Positions 25,454 to 38,400 of a stretch of DNA of 64,000 nt are shown here, in pieces (position 1 is the first letter of the stretch; the number at the start of each line of letters is the position of its first letter). The translations under genes and the position numbers were made by a program. Source of the DNA: Agelas oroides. Taxonomy: Eukaryota > Porifera > Demospongiae > Agelasida > Agelasidae. Under the pieces are notes generated by a model. That model saw only the letters and a list, made by a program, of their open reading frames with translations, did no database searches and was not told where the DNA came from. Location of the stretch: the NCBI GenBank assembly GCA_949130485.1, contig OX422205.1, positions 4,632,415-4,696,414 of the forward strand, written 5' to 3'.

Positions 25454-28400
25454 GCCTTGGTAGAATGTAGTAAAACCAGCAGACTGTAGTAGTGCCAGGT
25501 ACAGCCAAGTAGAACCATGGTAGAGTGTAGTAGAGTCATGTCGAAGCTAGTAGAGCCACGGTAGAATGTAGAAGATTAATGATAGAGTGTAGTGGAGCTA
25601 AGTAGAAGCAAGTAGAGCCATGGTAGAGTGTAGTGGAGTCAAGTAGAGTGAAGAAGAGCAATGGTTGAATGAAGTAGAATCATGTAGATCAAGTAGAGCC
25701 TTGGTAGAATGTAGTAGAGCCATGGTAGAGTGTAGTAGAGCCACGTAGAGGAAAGTAGAGCCATAGTAGAGTGAAGTAGAACCATGTAGAGCCACTGTAG
25801 AGTGTAGTAGAATCATGTGGAGCCGAGTAGAGGTGTGGTAGAGTGTAGTAGAGGAAAGTAGAGTCAAGTAGAGCCATGGTAGTATGTAGTAGAGTCATGT
25901 AGAGTCAAGTAGAGCCATGGTAGAGTATAGAAGAGTAATGATAGTGTGTAGTAGAGGTAAGTAGAACCAAGTAGGGCCATGGTAGAGTGAAGTGGAGTTA
26001 AGTAGAGCCAAGAAGAGCAATGGTGCAATGAAGTAGAATCATGTAGATCAAGTAGAGCCTTGGTAGAATGTAGTAGAGACATGGTAGAATGAAGTAGAGC
26101 CACGTACTGCAAAGTAGAGCGATAGTAGAGTGAAGTAGAACCAAGTAGAGCCATTGCAGGGTGTAGTAGAGTCATGTAGAGTCAAGTAGAGCCATGGTAG
26201 AGGGCAGTACAGTCATATAGAGTCAAGTAGAGAAATGGTAGAGTGTAGTAGAATGAAGAAGAGTCAAGTACGGCCATAGTAGAATGTAGTAGAGTCATGT
26301 AGAGTCAAGTAGAAACTTGGTAAAATGTAGTAGAGACATGGTAGACTCTAATTGTTACAGCCAAGTAGATCCATGGTAGAGTGTAGGAGACTCATGTGGA
26401 GCAAAGTTGAGGCGTGGTAGAGTGTAGTAGAGGAAAGTAGAGTCAAGTAGAGCCATTGTAGAATGTAGTAGAGTCATGTAGAGTCAAGTAGAGCCATGGT
26501 AGAGTTTAGTAGAGTGAAGTAGAGTCAAGTACGGCCATGGTAGAATGTAGTAGAGTCATGTAGAGTCAAGTAGAGCCTTGGTAGAATGTAGTAGAGCCAG
26601 CAGACTGTAGTAGTGCCAGGTACAGCCAAGTAGATCCATGGTAGAGTGTAGTAGAGTCATGTCGAAGCTAGTAGAGCCACGGTAGAATGTAGAAGAGTAA
26701 TGCTAGAGTGCAGTGGTGCTAAGTAGAACCAAGTAGAGCCATGGTAGAGTGTAGTGGAGTCAAGTAGAGTCAAGAAGACCAATGGTGGAATGAAGTAGAA
26801 TCATGTAGAGTCAAGTAGAGTCTTGGTAGAATGTAGTACAATCGTGTAGAGTCAAGTAGAGACTTGGTAGATTGTAGTAAAGGAAAGTAGAGTCAAATAG
26901 AGCCATGGTAGAATGTAGTAGAGTCATGTAGAGTCAAGTAGAGCCATGGTAGAGTGTAGTAGAGTCATATAGAGTCATGTAGAGCCATGGTAGAGTGTAG
27001 TAGAGTGAAGAAGAGTAAAGTACGTCCATGGTAGAATGTAGTAGAGTCATGTAGAGTCAAGTAGACACTTGGTAAAATGTAGTAGAGCCATGGCAGACTG
27101 TAGTAGTGCCAGGTACAGCCAAGTAGATCCATGGTAGCGTGTAGTAGAGTCATGTCGAAGCTAGTAGAGCCACGGTAGAATGTAGAAGAGTAATGATAGA
27201 GTGTAGTAAAGATAAGTAGAAACAAGTACAGCCATGGTAGAGTGTAGTAGAGTCAAGTAGAGTCAAGAAGAGCAATGGTCGAATGAAGTAGAGTCATGTA
27301 GAGTCAAGTAGAGCCTTTGTAGAATATAGTAGAGCCATGGTAGAGTGTAGTAGAGCCACGTAGATCAAAGTAGAGCAATAATAGAGTGAAGTAGAACCAA
27401 GTAGAGCCATTGTAGAGTGCAGTAGAGTCATGTGGACCCGAGTGGAGGCATGGTAGAGTGTAGTAGAGGAAAGTAGAGTCAAGTAGAGGATTTGTACAAT
27501 GTAGTAGAGTCATGTACAGTCAAGTAGAGCCATGGTAGAGTGTAGTAGAGTGAAGTAGAGTCAAGTACGGCCATGGTACAATGTAGTAGAGTCATGTACA
27601 GTCAAGTAGAGCCTTCATAGAATGTAGAAGAGCCAGCAGACTGTAGTAGTGCCAGGTACAGCCAAGTAGATCCATGGTAGAGTGTAGTAGAGTCACGTCG
27701 AAGCTAGTAGAGCCACGGTAGAATGTACATGAGTAATGATAGAGTGCAGTGGAGCTAAGTAGAACCAAGTAGAGCCATGGTAGGGTGTAGTGGAGTCAAG
27801 TAGAGTCAAGAAGAGCAATGGTGGAATGAAGTAGAATCATGTAGATCAAGAAGAGCCTTGGTAGAATGTAGTAGAACCATGGTAGAGTGTAGTAGAGCGA
27901 AGTACAGTCAAGCACGGCCATGGTACAATGTAGTAGATTCATGTAGAGTCAAGTAGAAACTTGGCAGAATGTAGTAGAGCCATGGCAGACTGTAGTAGTG
28001 CCAGGTACAGCCAAGTAGATCCATGGTAGAGTGTAGTAGAGTCATGTGGAAGCTAGTAGAGCCACGGTAGAATGTAGAAGATTAATGATAGAGTGTAATA
28101 GAGCTAAGTAGAACTAAGTTGAGCCATGGTAGAGTGTAGTAGAGTCAAGTACAGTCAAGAAGAGCAATGGTGGAAAGAATTAGAGTCATGTAAAGTCAAG
28201 TAGAGCCTTGGTATAGAATGTAGTAGAGCCATGGTAGAGTGCAGTAGAGACACGTAGAGCCATTGTAGGGTGTAGTAGAGTCATGTGGAGCCGAGTAAAG
28301 GCGTGGTAGAGTGTAGTAGAGGAAAGTAGAGTCAAATAGAGCCATGGTAGAGTGTAGTAGAGTGAAGTAGAGTCATGTAGAGCCATGGTGTAGTATAGTA

Positions 28401-28750
28401 GAGTAAAATAGAGTGAAGTACGGCCATAATAGAATGCAGTAGAGTCATGTAGAGTCAAGTAGAGCCTTGGTAGAATGTAGTAGAGCCAGCAGACTGTAGT
28501 AGTGCCAGGTACAGCGAAGTAGAACCATGGTAGAGTGTAGTAGAGTCATGTCTAAGCTAGGAGAGCCACGGTAGAATGTAGAAGAGTAATGATAGAGTGT
28601 AGGAGAGCTAAGTAGAACCAAGTAGAGCTATGGTAGAGTGTAGTGGAGTCAAGTAGAGTCAAGAAGAGCAATGGTGGAATGAAGTAGAGTCATATAGATC
28701 AAGTAGAGCCTTGGTAGAATGTAGTAGAGCCACGGTAGAGTGTAGTAGAG

Positions 28751-29961
28751 CCAGGTACAGCCAAGTAGATCCATGGTAGTGTGTAGTAGAGTTATGTCGA
28801 AGCTAGTAGAGCTACGGTAGAATGTAGAAGAGTAATGATAGAGTGTAGTAGAGCTAAGTAGAACCAAGTAGAGCCATGGTAGAGTGTAGTGGAGTCCAGT
28901 AGAGTCAAGAAGAGCAATGGTGGAATGAAGTAGAATCATGTAGATCAAGTGGAGCCTTGGTAGAATGTAGTAGAGCCATGGTAGAGTGTAGTAGAGCGAC
29001 GTAGAGCAAAGTAGAAACATAGTAGAGTGAAGTAGAACCAAGTAGAGCCATTGTAGAGTGTAGTAGAGTCATGTGGAGCCGAGTAGAGGCATGTTAGAGT
29101 GTAGTAGAGGAAAGTAGAGTCAAGTAGAGCGACAGTACAATGTAGTAGAATCATGTAGAGTCAAGTAGAGCCATGGTAGAGTGTAGTAGAGTCATATAGA
29201 GTCAAATAGAGCCAAGGTAGAATGTAGTAGAGTGAAGTAAAGTCAAGTAAGGCCATGGTAGAATGTAGTAGAGTCATGTAGAGTCAAGTAGAGACTTGGA
29301 AGAATGTAGTAGAGCCATGGCAGAATGTAGTAGTGCCAGGTACAGCCAAGTAGATCCATGGTAGTGTGTAGTAGAGTTATGTCGAAGCTAGTAGAGCTAC
29401 GGTAGAATGTAGAAGAGTAATCATAGAGTGTAGTAGAGCTAAGTAGAACCAAGTAGAGCCATGTTAGAGTGTAGTGGAGTCCAGTAGAGTCAAGAAGAGC
29501 AATGGTGGAATGAAGTAGAATCATGTAGATCAAGTGGAGCCTTGGTAGAATGTAGTAGAGCCATGGTAGAGTGTAGTAGAGCGACGTAGAGCAAAGTAGA
29601 AACATAGTAGAGTGAAGTAGAACCAAGTAGAGCCATTGTAGAGTGTAGTAGAGTCATGTGGAGCCGAGTAGAGGCATGTTAGAGTGTAGTAGAGGAAAGT
29701 AGAGTCAAGTAGAGCGACAGTACAATGTAGTAGAATCATGTAGAGTCAAGTAGAGCGACAGTACAATGTAGTAGAATCATGTAGAGTCAAGTAGAGCCAT
29801 GGTAGAGTGTAGTAGAGTCATATAGAGTCAAATAGAGCCATGGTAGAATGTAGTAGAGTGAAGTAAAGTCAAGTAAGGCCATGGTAGAATGTAGTAGAGT
29901 CATGTAGAGTCAAGTAGAGACTTGGTAGAATGTAGTAGAGCCATGGCAGAATGTAGTAGTG
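28751..29961. repeat. Tandem duplication of a 585/626-bp block in H3
   Basis: The variant CCAGGTACAGCC lies at 28,751, 29,336 and 29,962. In H1 the same interval occurs once (14,125 to 14,710, 585 bp). The second copy in H3 is 41 bp longer because it holds an extra tetramer. Differences between the copies are few, for example GTAATGATAG versus GTAATCATAG and CCATGG versus CCATGT. H3' has the same arrangement at 47,655-48,865. Confidence 0.88.
29709..29790. repeat. Exact 41-bp tandem duplication with the private GCGACAGTACAATG variant
   Basis: Two adjacent identical 41-bp units start at 29,709 and 29,750. Each holds the GCGACAGTACAATG variant and an AATCATG subunit. The same doublet lies 18,904 bp further on at 48,613-48,694. 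Because the variant is rare, the doublet shows a single-tetramer slippage event directly. Confidence 0.93.
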
Positions 29962-30629
29962 CCAGGTACAGCCAAGTAAATCCATGGTAGAGTGTAGTAG
30001 AGTCATGTCGAAGCTGGGAGAGCCACGGTAGAATGTAGAAGAGTAATCATAGAGTGTAGTAGAGATAAATAGGAACAAGTACAGCCATGGTAGAGTGTAG
30101 TAGAGTCAAGTAGAGTCAAGAACAGCAATGGTGGAATGAAGTAGAGCCATGTAGAGTCAAGTAGAGCCTTGGTAGAATATAGCAGAGCCATGGTAGAGTG
30201 TAGTAGAGCCACGCAGAGTAAAGTAGAGCCGTAGTAGAGTGAAGAAGAACCAAGAAGAGCCATTGTAGAGTGTAGGAGAGTCATGTGGAGCCGAGTGGAG
30301 GCGTGGTATAGTGTAGTAGAGGAAAGTAGAGTTAACTAGGGCCATGGTAGAATGTAGTAGAGTAAGGTACAGTCAAGTATAGCCATGGTAGAGTGTAGTA
30401 GAGTCATGTAGAGTCAAGTAGAGCCATGGTAGGGTGTAGTAGAGTGAAGTAGAGTCAAATTCGGTCATGGTAGAATGTAGTAGAGTCATGTAGAGTCAAG
30501 TAGAGCCATGGTAGAGTGTAGTGGCGTGAAGTAGAGTCAAGTACGGTTATGGTAGAATGTAGTAGAGCCTTGGCAGACTGTAGTAGTGCCAGGTGCAGCC
30601 AAGTCGATCAATGGTAGTGTGTAGTAGAG

Positions 30630-31125
30630 CGAAGTAGAACCAAGTAGAGCCATGGTAGAGTGTTGTAGAGTCAAGTAGAGTCAAGAAGAGCAATGGTGGA
30701 AACAAGTAGAGCCATGTAGAGTCAAGTAGAGCCTTGGTAGAATATAGTAGAGCCATGGTAGAGTGTAGTAGAGCCACGCAGAGCAAAGTAGAGCCATAGT
30801 AGAGTGAAGTGGAACCAAGAAGAGCCATTGCAGAGTGTAGTAGAGTCATGCGGAGCCGAGTGCAGGCGTGGTAGAGTGTAGTAGAGGAAAGTAGGTCAAG
30901 TAGAGGCATGGTAGAATGTAGTAGAGTAAGGTAGAGTCAAGTAGATCCATGGTAGAGTGTAGTAGAGTCATGTAGAGTCAAGTAGAGCCATGGTAGGTTG
31001 TAGTAGAGTGTAGTAGAGTCAAGTTCGGCCATTGTAGAATGTAGTAGAGTCATGTAGAGTCAAGTAGAGTCATGGTAGAGTGTAGTGGAGTGAAGTAGAG
31101 TCAAGTACGGTTATGGTAGAATGTA
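30630..31125. repeat. Mosaic segment resembling 8.15-8.66 kb
   Basis: At about 30,629 H3 leaves the sequence expected from H1 and H2, with the join lying inside GTAGTAGAGC. It then follows the 8.15-8.66 kb region at a spacing of 22,480 bp. It shares the private variants CATGCGGAGCC, GTGCAGGCG and the nine-base subunit GTAGGTCAA, which H2 lacks at its equivalent place. From about 31,125 it changes again, to sequence like 26.4 kb. The segment recurs in H3' near 49,534-50,029. Confidence 0.8.
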
Positions 31126-32493
31126 GAAGAGCCAGCAGACTGTAGTAGTGCCAGGTACAGTCAAGTAGATCCATGGTAGAGTGTAGGAGACTCATGTGTA
31201 GCAAAGTGGAGGCGTGGTAGAGTGTAGTAGAGTATAGTAGAGTCAAGTAGAGCCATTGTAGAATGTAGTAGAGTCATGTAGAGTCAAGTAGAGCCTTGGT
31301 AGAATGTAGTAGAGCCAGCAGACTGTAGTAGTGCCAGGTACAGTCAAGTAGATCCATGGTAGAGTGTAGAGAGTCATGTCGAAGCTAGTAGAGCCACGGT
31401 AGAATGTAGAAGAGTAATGCTAGAGTGCAGTGGTGCTAAGTAGAACCAAGTTGAGCCATGGTAGAGTGTAGTGGAGTCAAGTAGAGTCAAGAAGACCAAT
31501 GGTGGAATGAAGTAGAATCATGTAGAGTCAAGTAGAGTCTTGGTAGAATGTAGTAGAATCGTGTAGAGTCAAGTAGAGTCAAGTAGAGCCTTGGTAGAGT
31601 GTAGTAAAGGAAAGTAGAGTCAAATAGACCCATGGTAGAATGTAGTAGAGTCATGTAGAGTCAAGTAGAGCCATGGTAGAGTGTAGTAGAGTCATATAGA
31701 GTCATGTAGAGCCATGGTAGAGTGTAGTAGAGTGAAGAAGAGTGAAGTACGGCCATGGTAGAATGTAGTAGAGTCATGTAGAGTCAAGTAGACACTTGGT
31801 AAAATGTAGTAGAGCCATGGCAGACTGTAGTAGTGCCAGGTACAGCCAAGTAGATCCATGGTAGCGTGTAGTAGAGTCATGTCGAAGCTAGTAGAGCCAC
31901 GGTAGAATGTAGAAGAGTAATGATAGAGTGTAGTAGAGATAAGTAGAAACAAATACAGCCATGGTAGAGTGTAGTAGAGTCAAGTAGAGTCAAGAAGAGC
32001 AATGGTCGAATGAAGTAGAGTCATGTAGAGTCAAGTAGAGCCTTTGTAGAATATAGTAGAGCCATGGTAGAGTGTAGTAGCTCCACGTAGAGCAAAGTAG
32101 AGCCATAGTAGAGTGAAGTAGAACCAAGTAGAGCAATGGTAGAGTGTAGTAGAGTCAAGTAGAGTAAAGAAGAGCAATGGTGTAATGAAGTAGAGTTATG
32201 TAGAGTCAAGTAGAGCCTTGGTAGAATGTAGTAGAGCCATGGTAGAGTGTAGTAGAGCCACGTAGAGCAAAGTAGAGCCATAGTAGAGTGAAGTAGAACA
32301 AAGTAGAGCAATTTTAGACTGTAGTAGAGTCATGTGGAACCGAGTAGAGGCGTGGTAGATTGTAGTAGAGGTAGGTAGAGTCAAGTAGAGCCATGGTAGA
32401 ATGTAGTAGAGTCATGTAGAGTCGAGTAGAGCCATGGTAGAGTGTAGTAGTGCCATATAGAGTCCAGTAGAGCAATGGTAGAGTGTAGTAGAG

Positions 32494-35400
32494 TCAAGTA
32501 GAGTCAAGTACGGGCATGGTAGAATGTAGTAGAGTCATGTAGAGACAAGTAGAGACTTGGTAGAATGTAGTAGAGCCATGGCAGACTGTAGTAGTGCCAG
32601 GTACAGCCAAGTAGATCCATGGTAGAGTGTGGTAGAGTCTTGTCGAAGCTAGTAGAGCCACGGTAGAATGTAGAAGAGTAATAATAGAGTGTAGTAGAGC
32701 TAAGTAGAACCACGTTGAGCCATGGTAGAGTGTAGTAGAGTCAAGTAGAGTCCAGAAGAGCAATGGTGGAAAGAAGTAGAGTCATGTAAACTCAAGTAGA
32801 GCCTTGGTAGGATGTAGTAGAGCTATGGTAGAGTGCGGTGGAGCCACGTAGAGCCATTGTAGAGTGTAGTAGAGTCATGTGGAGCCGAGCAGAGGCGTGG
32901 TAGAGTATAGTAGAGTAAAGTAGAGTCAAGTAGAGCCATGGTAGAGTGTAGTAGAGTGAAGTAGAGTCAAGTACGGTCATGGTAGAACGTTGTAGAGTCA
33001 TGTAGAGCCAAGTAGACCCGTGGTAGAATATAGTAGAACCATGGTAGAGTGTAGTAGAGTCACGTAGAGCAAAGTAGAGCCCTATTAGAGTGAAGTAGAA
33101 CCAAGTAGAGCCATTGTAGAGTGTAGTAGAGTCATGTGGAGCCGAGTAGAGGCGTGGTAGAGTGTAGTAGAGGAAAGTGGAGTCAAGTAGAGCAATGGTA
33201 GAATGTAGTAGAGTCATGTAGAGTGAAGTAGAGCCATGGTAGAGTGTAGTACAGTGAAGTAGAGTCAAGTACGGCCATGGTAGAATGTAGTAGAGTCATG
33301 TAGAGTCAAGTAGAGCCTTGGTAGAATGTAGTAGAGCCAGCAGACTGTAGTAGTGCCAGGTACAGCCAAGTAGAACCATGGTAGAGTGTAGTAGAGTCAT
33401 GTTGAAGCTAGTAGAGCCACGGTAGAATGTAGAAGATTAATGATAGAGTGTAGTGGAGCTAAGTAGAAGCAAGTAGAGCCATGGTAGAGTGTAGTGGAGT
33501 CAAGTAGAGTGAAGAAGAGCAATGGTTGAATGAAGTAGAATCATGTAGATCAAGTAGAGCCTTGGTAGAATGTAGTAGAGCCATGGTAGACTGTATGTAG
33601 AGCCACGTAGAGGAAAGTAGAGCCATAGTAGAGTGAAGTAGAACCATGTAGAGCCATTGTAGAGTGTAGTAGAATCATGTGGAGCCGAGTAGAGGTGTGG
33701 TAGAGTGTAGTAGAGGAAAGTAGAGTCAAGTAGAGCCATGGTAGTATGTAGTAGAGTCATGTAGAGTCAAGTAGAGCCATGGTAGAGTATAGAAGAGTAA
33801 TGATAGTGTGTAGTAGAGGTAAGTAGAACCAAGTAGGGCCATGGTAGAGTGAAGTGGAGTTAAGTAGAGCCAAGAAGAGCAATGGTGCAATGAAGTAGAA
33901 TCATGTAGATCAAGTAGAGCCTTGGTAGAATGTAGTAGAGACATGGTAGAATGAAGTAGAGCCACGTACTGCAAAGTAGAGCGATAGTAGAGTGAAGTAG
34001 AACCAAGTAGAGCCATTGCAGGGTGTAGTAGAGTCATGTAGAGTCAAGTAGAGCCATGGTAGAGGGCAGTACAGTCATATAGAGTCAAGTAGAGAAATGG
34101 TAGAGTGTAGTAGAATGAAGAAGAGTCAAGTACGGCCATAGTAGAATGTAGTAGAGTCATGTAGAGTCAAGTAGAAACTTGGTAAAATGTAGTAGAGACA
34201 TGGTAGACTCTAATTGTTACAGCCAAGTAGATCCATGGTAGAGTGTAGGAGACTCATGTGGAGCAAAGTGGAGGCGTGGTAGAGTGTAGTAGAGGAAAGT
34301 AGAGTCAAGTAGAGCCATTGTAGAATGTAATAGAGTCATGTAGAGTCAAGTAGAGCAATGGTAGAGTTTAGTAGAGTGAAGTAGAGTCAAGTACGGCCAT
34401 GGTAGAATGAAGTAGAGTCATGTAGAGTCAAGTAGAGCCATGGTAGAGTGTAGTAGAGTCATATATAGTCATGTAGAGCCATGGTAGAGTGTAGTAGAGT
34501 GAAGAAGAGTGAAGTACGTCCATGGTAGAATGTAGTAGAGTCATGTAGAGTCAAGTAGACACTTGGTAAAATGTAGTAGAGCCATGGCAGACTGTAGTAG
34601 TGCCAGGTACAGCCAAGTAGATCCATGGTAGCGTGTAGTAGAGTCATGTCGAAGCTAGTAGAGCCACGGTAGAATGTAGAAGAGTAATGATAGAGTGTAG
34701 TAGAGATAAGTAGAAACAAGTACAGCCATGGTAGAGTGTAGTAGAGTCAAGTAGAGTCAAGAAGAGCAATGGTCGAATGAAGTAGAGTCATGTAGAGTCA
34801 AGTAGAGCCTTTGTAGAATATAGTAGAGCCATGGTAGAGTGTAGTAGAGCCACGTAGAGCAAAGTAGAGCAATAATAGAGTGAAGTAGAACCAAGTAGAG
34901 CCATTGTAGAGAGCAGTAGAGTCATGTGGACCCGAGTGGAGGCATGGTAGAGTGTAGTAGAGGAAAGTAGAGTCAAGTAGAGGATTTGTACAATGTAGTA
35001 GAGTCATGTACAGTCAAGTAGAGCCATGGTAGAGTGTAGTAGAGTGAAGTAGAGTCAAGTACGGCCATGGTACAATGTAGTAGAGTCATGTACAGTCAAG
35101 TAGAGCTTTCGTAGAATGTAGAAGAGCCAGCAGACTGTAGTAGTGCCAGGTACAGCCAAGTAGATCCATGGTAGAGTGTAGTAGAGTCACGTCGAAGCTA
35201 GTAGAGCCACGGTAGAATGTACATGAGTAATGATAGAGTGCAGTGGAGCTAAGTAGAACCAAGTAGAGCCATGGTAGGGTGTAGTGGAGTCAAGTAGAGT
35301 CAAGAAGAGCAATGGTGGAATGAAGTAGAATCATGTAGATCAAGAAGAGCCTTGGTAGAATGTAGTAGAACCATGGTAGAGTGTAGTAGAGCGAAGTACA

Positions 35401-38400
35401 GTCAAGCACGGCCATGGTACAATGTAGTAGATTCATGTAGAGTCAAGTAGAAACTTGGCAGAATGTAGTAGAGCCATGGCAGACTGTAGTAGTGCCAGGT
35501 ACAGCCAAGTAGATCCATGGTAGAGTGTAGTAGAGTCATGTGGAAGCTAGTAGAGCCACGGTAGAATGTAGAAGATTAATGATAGAGTGTAGTAGAGCTA
35601 AGTAGAACTAAGTTGAGCCATGGTAGAGTGTAGTAGAGTCAAGTACAGTCAAGAAGAGCAATGGTGGAAAGAAGTAGAGTCATGTAAAGTCAAGTAGAGC
35701 CTTGGTATAGAATGTAGTAGAGCCATGGTAGAGTGCAGTAGAGACACGTAGAGCCATTGTAGGGTGTAGTAGAGTCATGTGGAGCCGAGTAAAGGCGTGG
35801 TAGAGTGTAGTAGAGGAAAGTAGAGTCAAATAGAGCCATGGTAGAGTGTAGTAGAGTGAAGTAGAGTCATGTAGAGCCATGGTGTAGTATAGTAGAGTGA
35901 AATAGAGTAAAGTACGGCCATAATAGAATGCAGTAGAGTCATGTAGAGTCAAGTAGAGCCTTGGTAGAATGTAGTAGAGCCAGCAGACTGTAGTAGTGCC
36001 AGGTACAGCGAAGTAGAACCATGGTAGAGTGTAGTAGAGTCATGTCTAAGCTAGGCGAGCCACGATAGAATGTAGAAGAGTAATGATAGAGTGTAGGAGA
36101 GCTAAGTAGAACCAAGTAGAGCTATGGTAGAGTGTAGTGGAGTCAAGTAGAGTCAAGAAGAGCAATGGTGGAATGAAGTAGAGTCATATAGATCAAGTAG
36201 AGCCTTGGTAGAATGTAGTAGAGCCACGGTAGAGTGTAGTAGAGCCAGGTACAGCCAAGTAGATCCATGGTAGTGTGTAGTAGAGTTATGTCGAAGCTAG
36301 TAGAGCTACGGTAGAATGTAGAAGAGTAATGATAGAGTGTAGTAGAGCTAAGTAGAACCAAGTAGAGCCATGGTAGAGTGTAGTGGAGTCCAGTAGAGTC
36401 AAGAAGAGCAATGGTGGAATGAAGTAGAATCATGTAGATCAAGTGGAGCCTTGGTAGAATCTAGTAGAGCCATGGTAGAGTGTAGTAGAGCGACGTAGAG
36501 CAAAGTAGAAACATAGTAGAGTGAAGTAGAACCAAGTAGAGCCATTGTAGAGTGTAGTAGAGTCATGTGGAGCCGAGTTGAGGCATGTTAGAGTGTAGTA
36601 GAGGAAAGTAGAGTCAAGTAGAGCGACAGTACAATGTAGTAGAATCATGTAGAGTCAAGTAGAGCCATGGTAGAGTGTAGTAGAGTCATATAGAGTCAAA
36701 TAGAGCCATGGTAGAATGTAGTAGAGTGAAGTAAAGTCAGGTAAGGCCATGGTAGAATGTAGTAGAGTCATGTAGAGTCAAGTAGAGACTTGGTAGAATG
36801 TAGTAGAGCCATGGCAGAATGTAGTAGTGCCAGGTACAGCCAAGTAAATCCATGGTAGAGTGTAGTAGAGTCATGTCGAAGCTGGGAGAGCCACGGTAGA
36901 ATGTAGAAGAGTAATCATAGAGTGTAGTAGAGATAAGTAGGAACAAGTACAGCCATGGTAGAGTGTAGTAGAGTCAAGTAGAGTCAAGAACAGCAATGGT
37001 GGAATGAAGTAGAGCCATGTAGAGTCAAGTAGAGCCTTGGTAGAATATAGTAGAGCCATGGTAGAGTGTAGTAGAGCCACGCAGAGTAAAGTAGGGCCAT
37101 AGTAGAGTGAAGAAGAACCAAGAAGAGCCATTGTAGAGTGTAGGAGAGTCATGTGGAGCCGAGTGGAGGCGTGGTATAGTGTAGTAGAGGAAAGTAGAGT
37201 TAACTAGAGCCATGGTAGAATGTAGTAGAGTAAGGTACAGTCAAGTAGAGCCATGGTAGAGTGTAGTAGAGTCATGTAGAGTCAAGTAGAGCCATGGTAG
37301 GGTGTAGTAGAGTGAAGTAGAGTCAAGTTCGGTCATGGTAGAATGTAGTAGAGTCATGTAGAGTCAAGTAGAGCCATGGTAGAGTGTAGTGGCGTGAAGT
37401 AGAGTCAAGTACGGTTATGGTAGAATGTAGTAGAGCCTTGGCAGACTGTAGTAGTGCCAGGTGCAGCCAAGTCGATCAATGGTAGTGTGTAGTAGAGTCA
37501 TGTCGAAGCAAGTAGAGCCACGGTAGAATGTAGAAGAGTAATGATAGAGTGTAGTAGAGATAAGTAGAACCAAGTAGAGCCATGGTAGAGGGTAGTAGAG
37601 CCATGGTAGAGTGTAGTAGAGCAAAGTAGAGCCATAGCAGGATGAAGTAGAACCAAGTAGAGCCATTATAGAGTGTAGTAGAGTCATGTGGAGCCGAGTA
37701 GAGGCGTGGTAGAGTGTAGTAGAGGAAAGTAGAGTCAAGTAGAGCCATGGTAGAATGTAGTAGAGTCATGTAGAGTCAAGTAGAGCCTTGGTAGACTGTA
37801 GTAGAGTCATGAAGAGACAAGTTGAGCGATGGCAGAGTGTAGTAGAGTCAAGTAGAGTCAAGTACGGCCATGGTAGAATGTAGTAGAGTGTTGTACAGTC
37901 ACGTAGAGCCTTGGTAGAATGTAGTAGAGCCAAGGTAGACTGTAGTAGTATCAGGTACATCCAAGCAGATCCATGGTAGAGTGTAATAGAGTCATGTAGA
38001 GTCATGTAGAGACATGGTAGAGTGTAGAAGAGTGAAGTAGAGTCAAGTAGAGCCTTGGTAGAATGTAGTAGAGCCATGGTAGAGTGTAGTAGAGCCACGT
38101 ACAGCAAAGTAGAGCCATAGTAGAGCGAAGTAGAACCAAGTAGAACCATGGTAGAGTGTAGTAGAGTCAAGTAGAGTCAAGAAGAGCAATGGTGGAAACA
38201 AGTAGAGTCATGTAGAGTCAAGTAGTGCCTTGGTAGAATATAGTAGAGCCATGGTAGAGTGTAATAGAGCCACGCAGAGCAAAGTAGAGCCATAGTAGAG
38301 CGAAGTAGAACCAAGTAGAGCCATGGTAGAGTGTTGTAGAGTCAAGTAGAGTCAAGAAGAGCAATGGTGGAAACAAGTAGAGCCATGTAGAGTCAAGTAG

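Larger units (their letters stand above)
24510..32493. repeat. Higher-order unit H3 (7,984 bp)
   Basis: H3 matches H1 and H2 from its anchor to about 30,625. It has its own additions: a 123-bp tandem duplication at 25,208-25,453, a 626-bp insertion by tandem duplication around 28,751-29,961, and an extra 41-bp copy at 29,709-29,790. It keeps the region deleted from H2. Its last 1.9 kb is a mosaic drawn from other parts of the array. It is repeated almost base for base at 43,414-51,397, a spacing of 18,904 bp. Confidence 0.88.
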
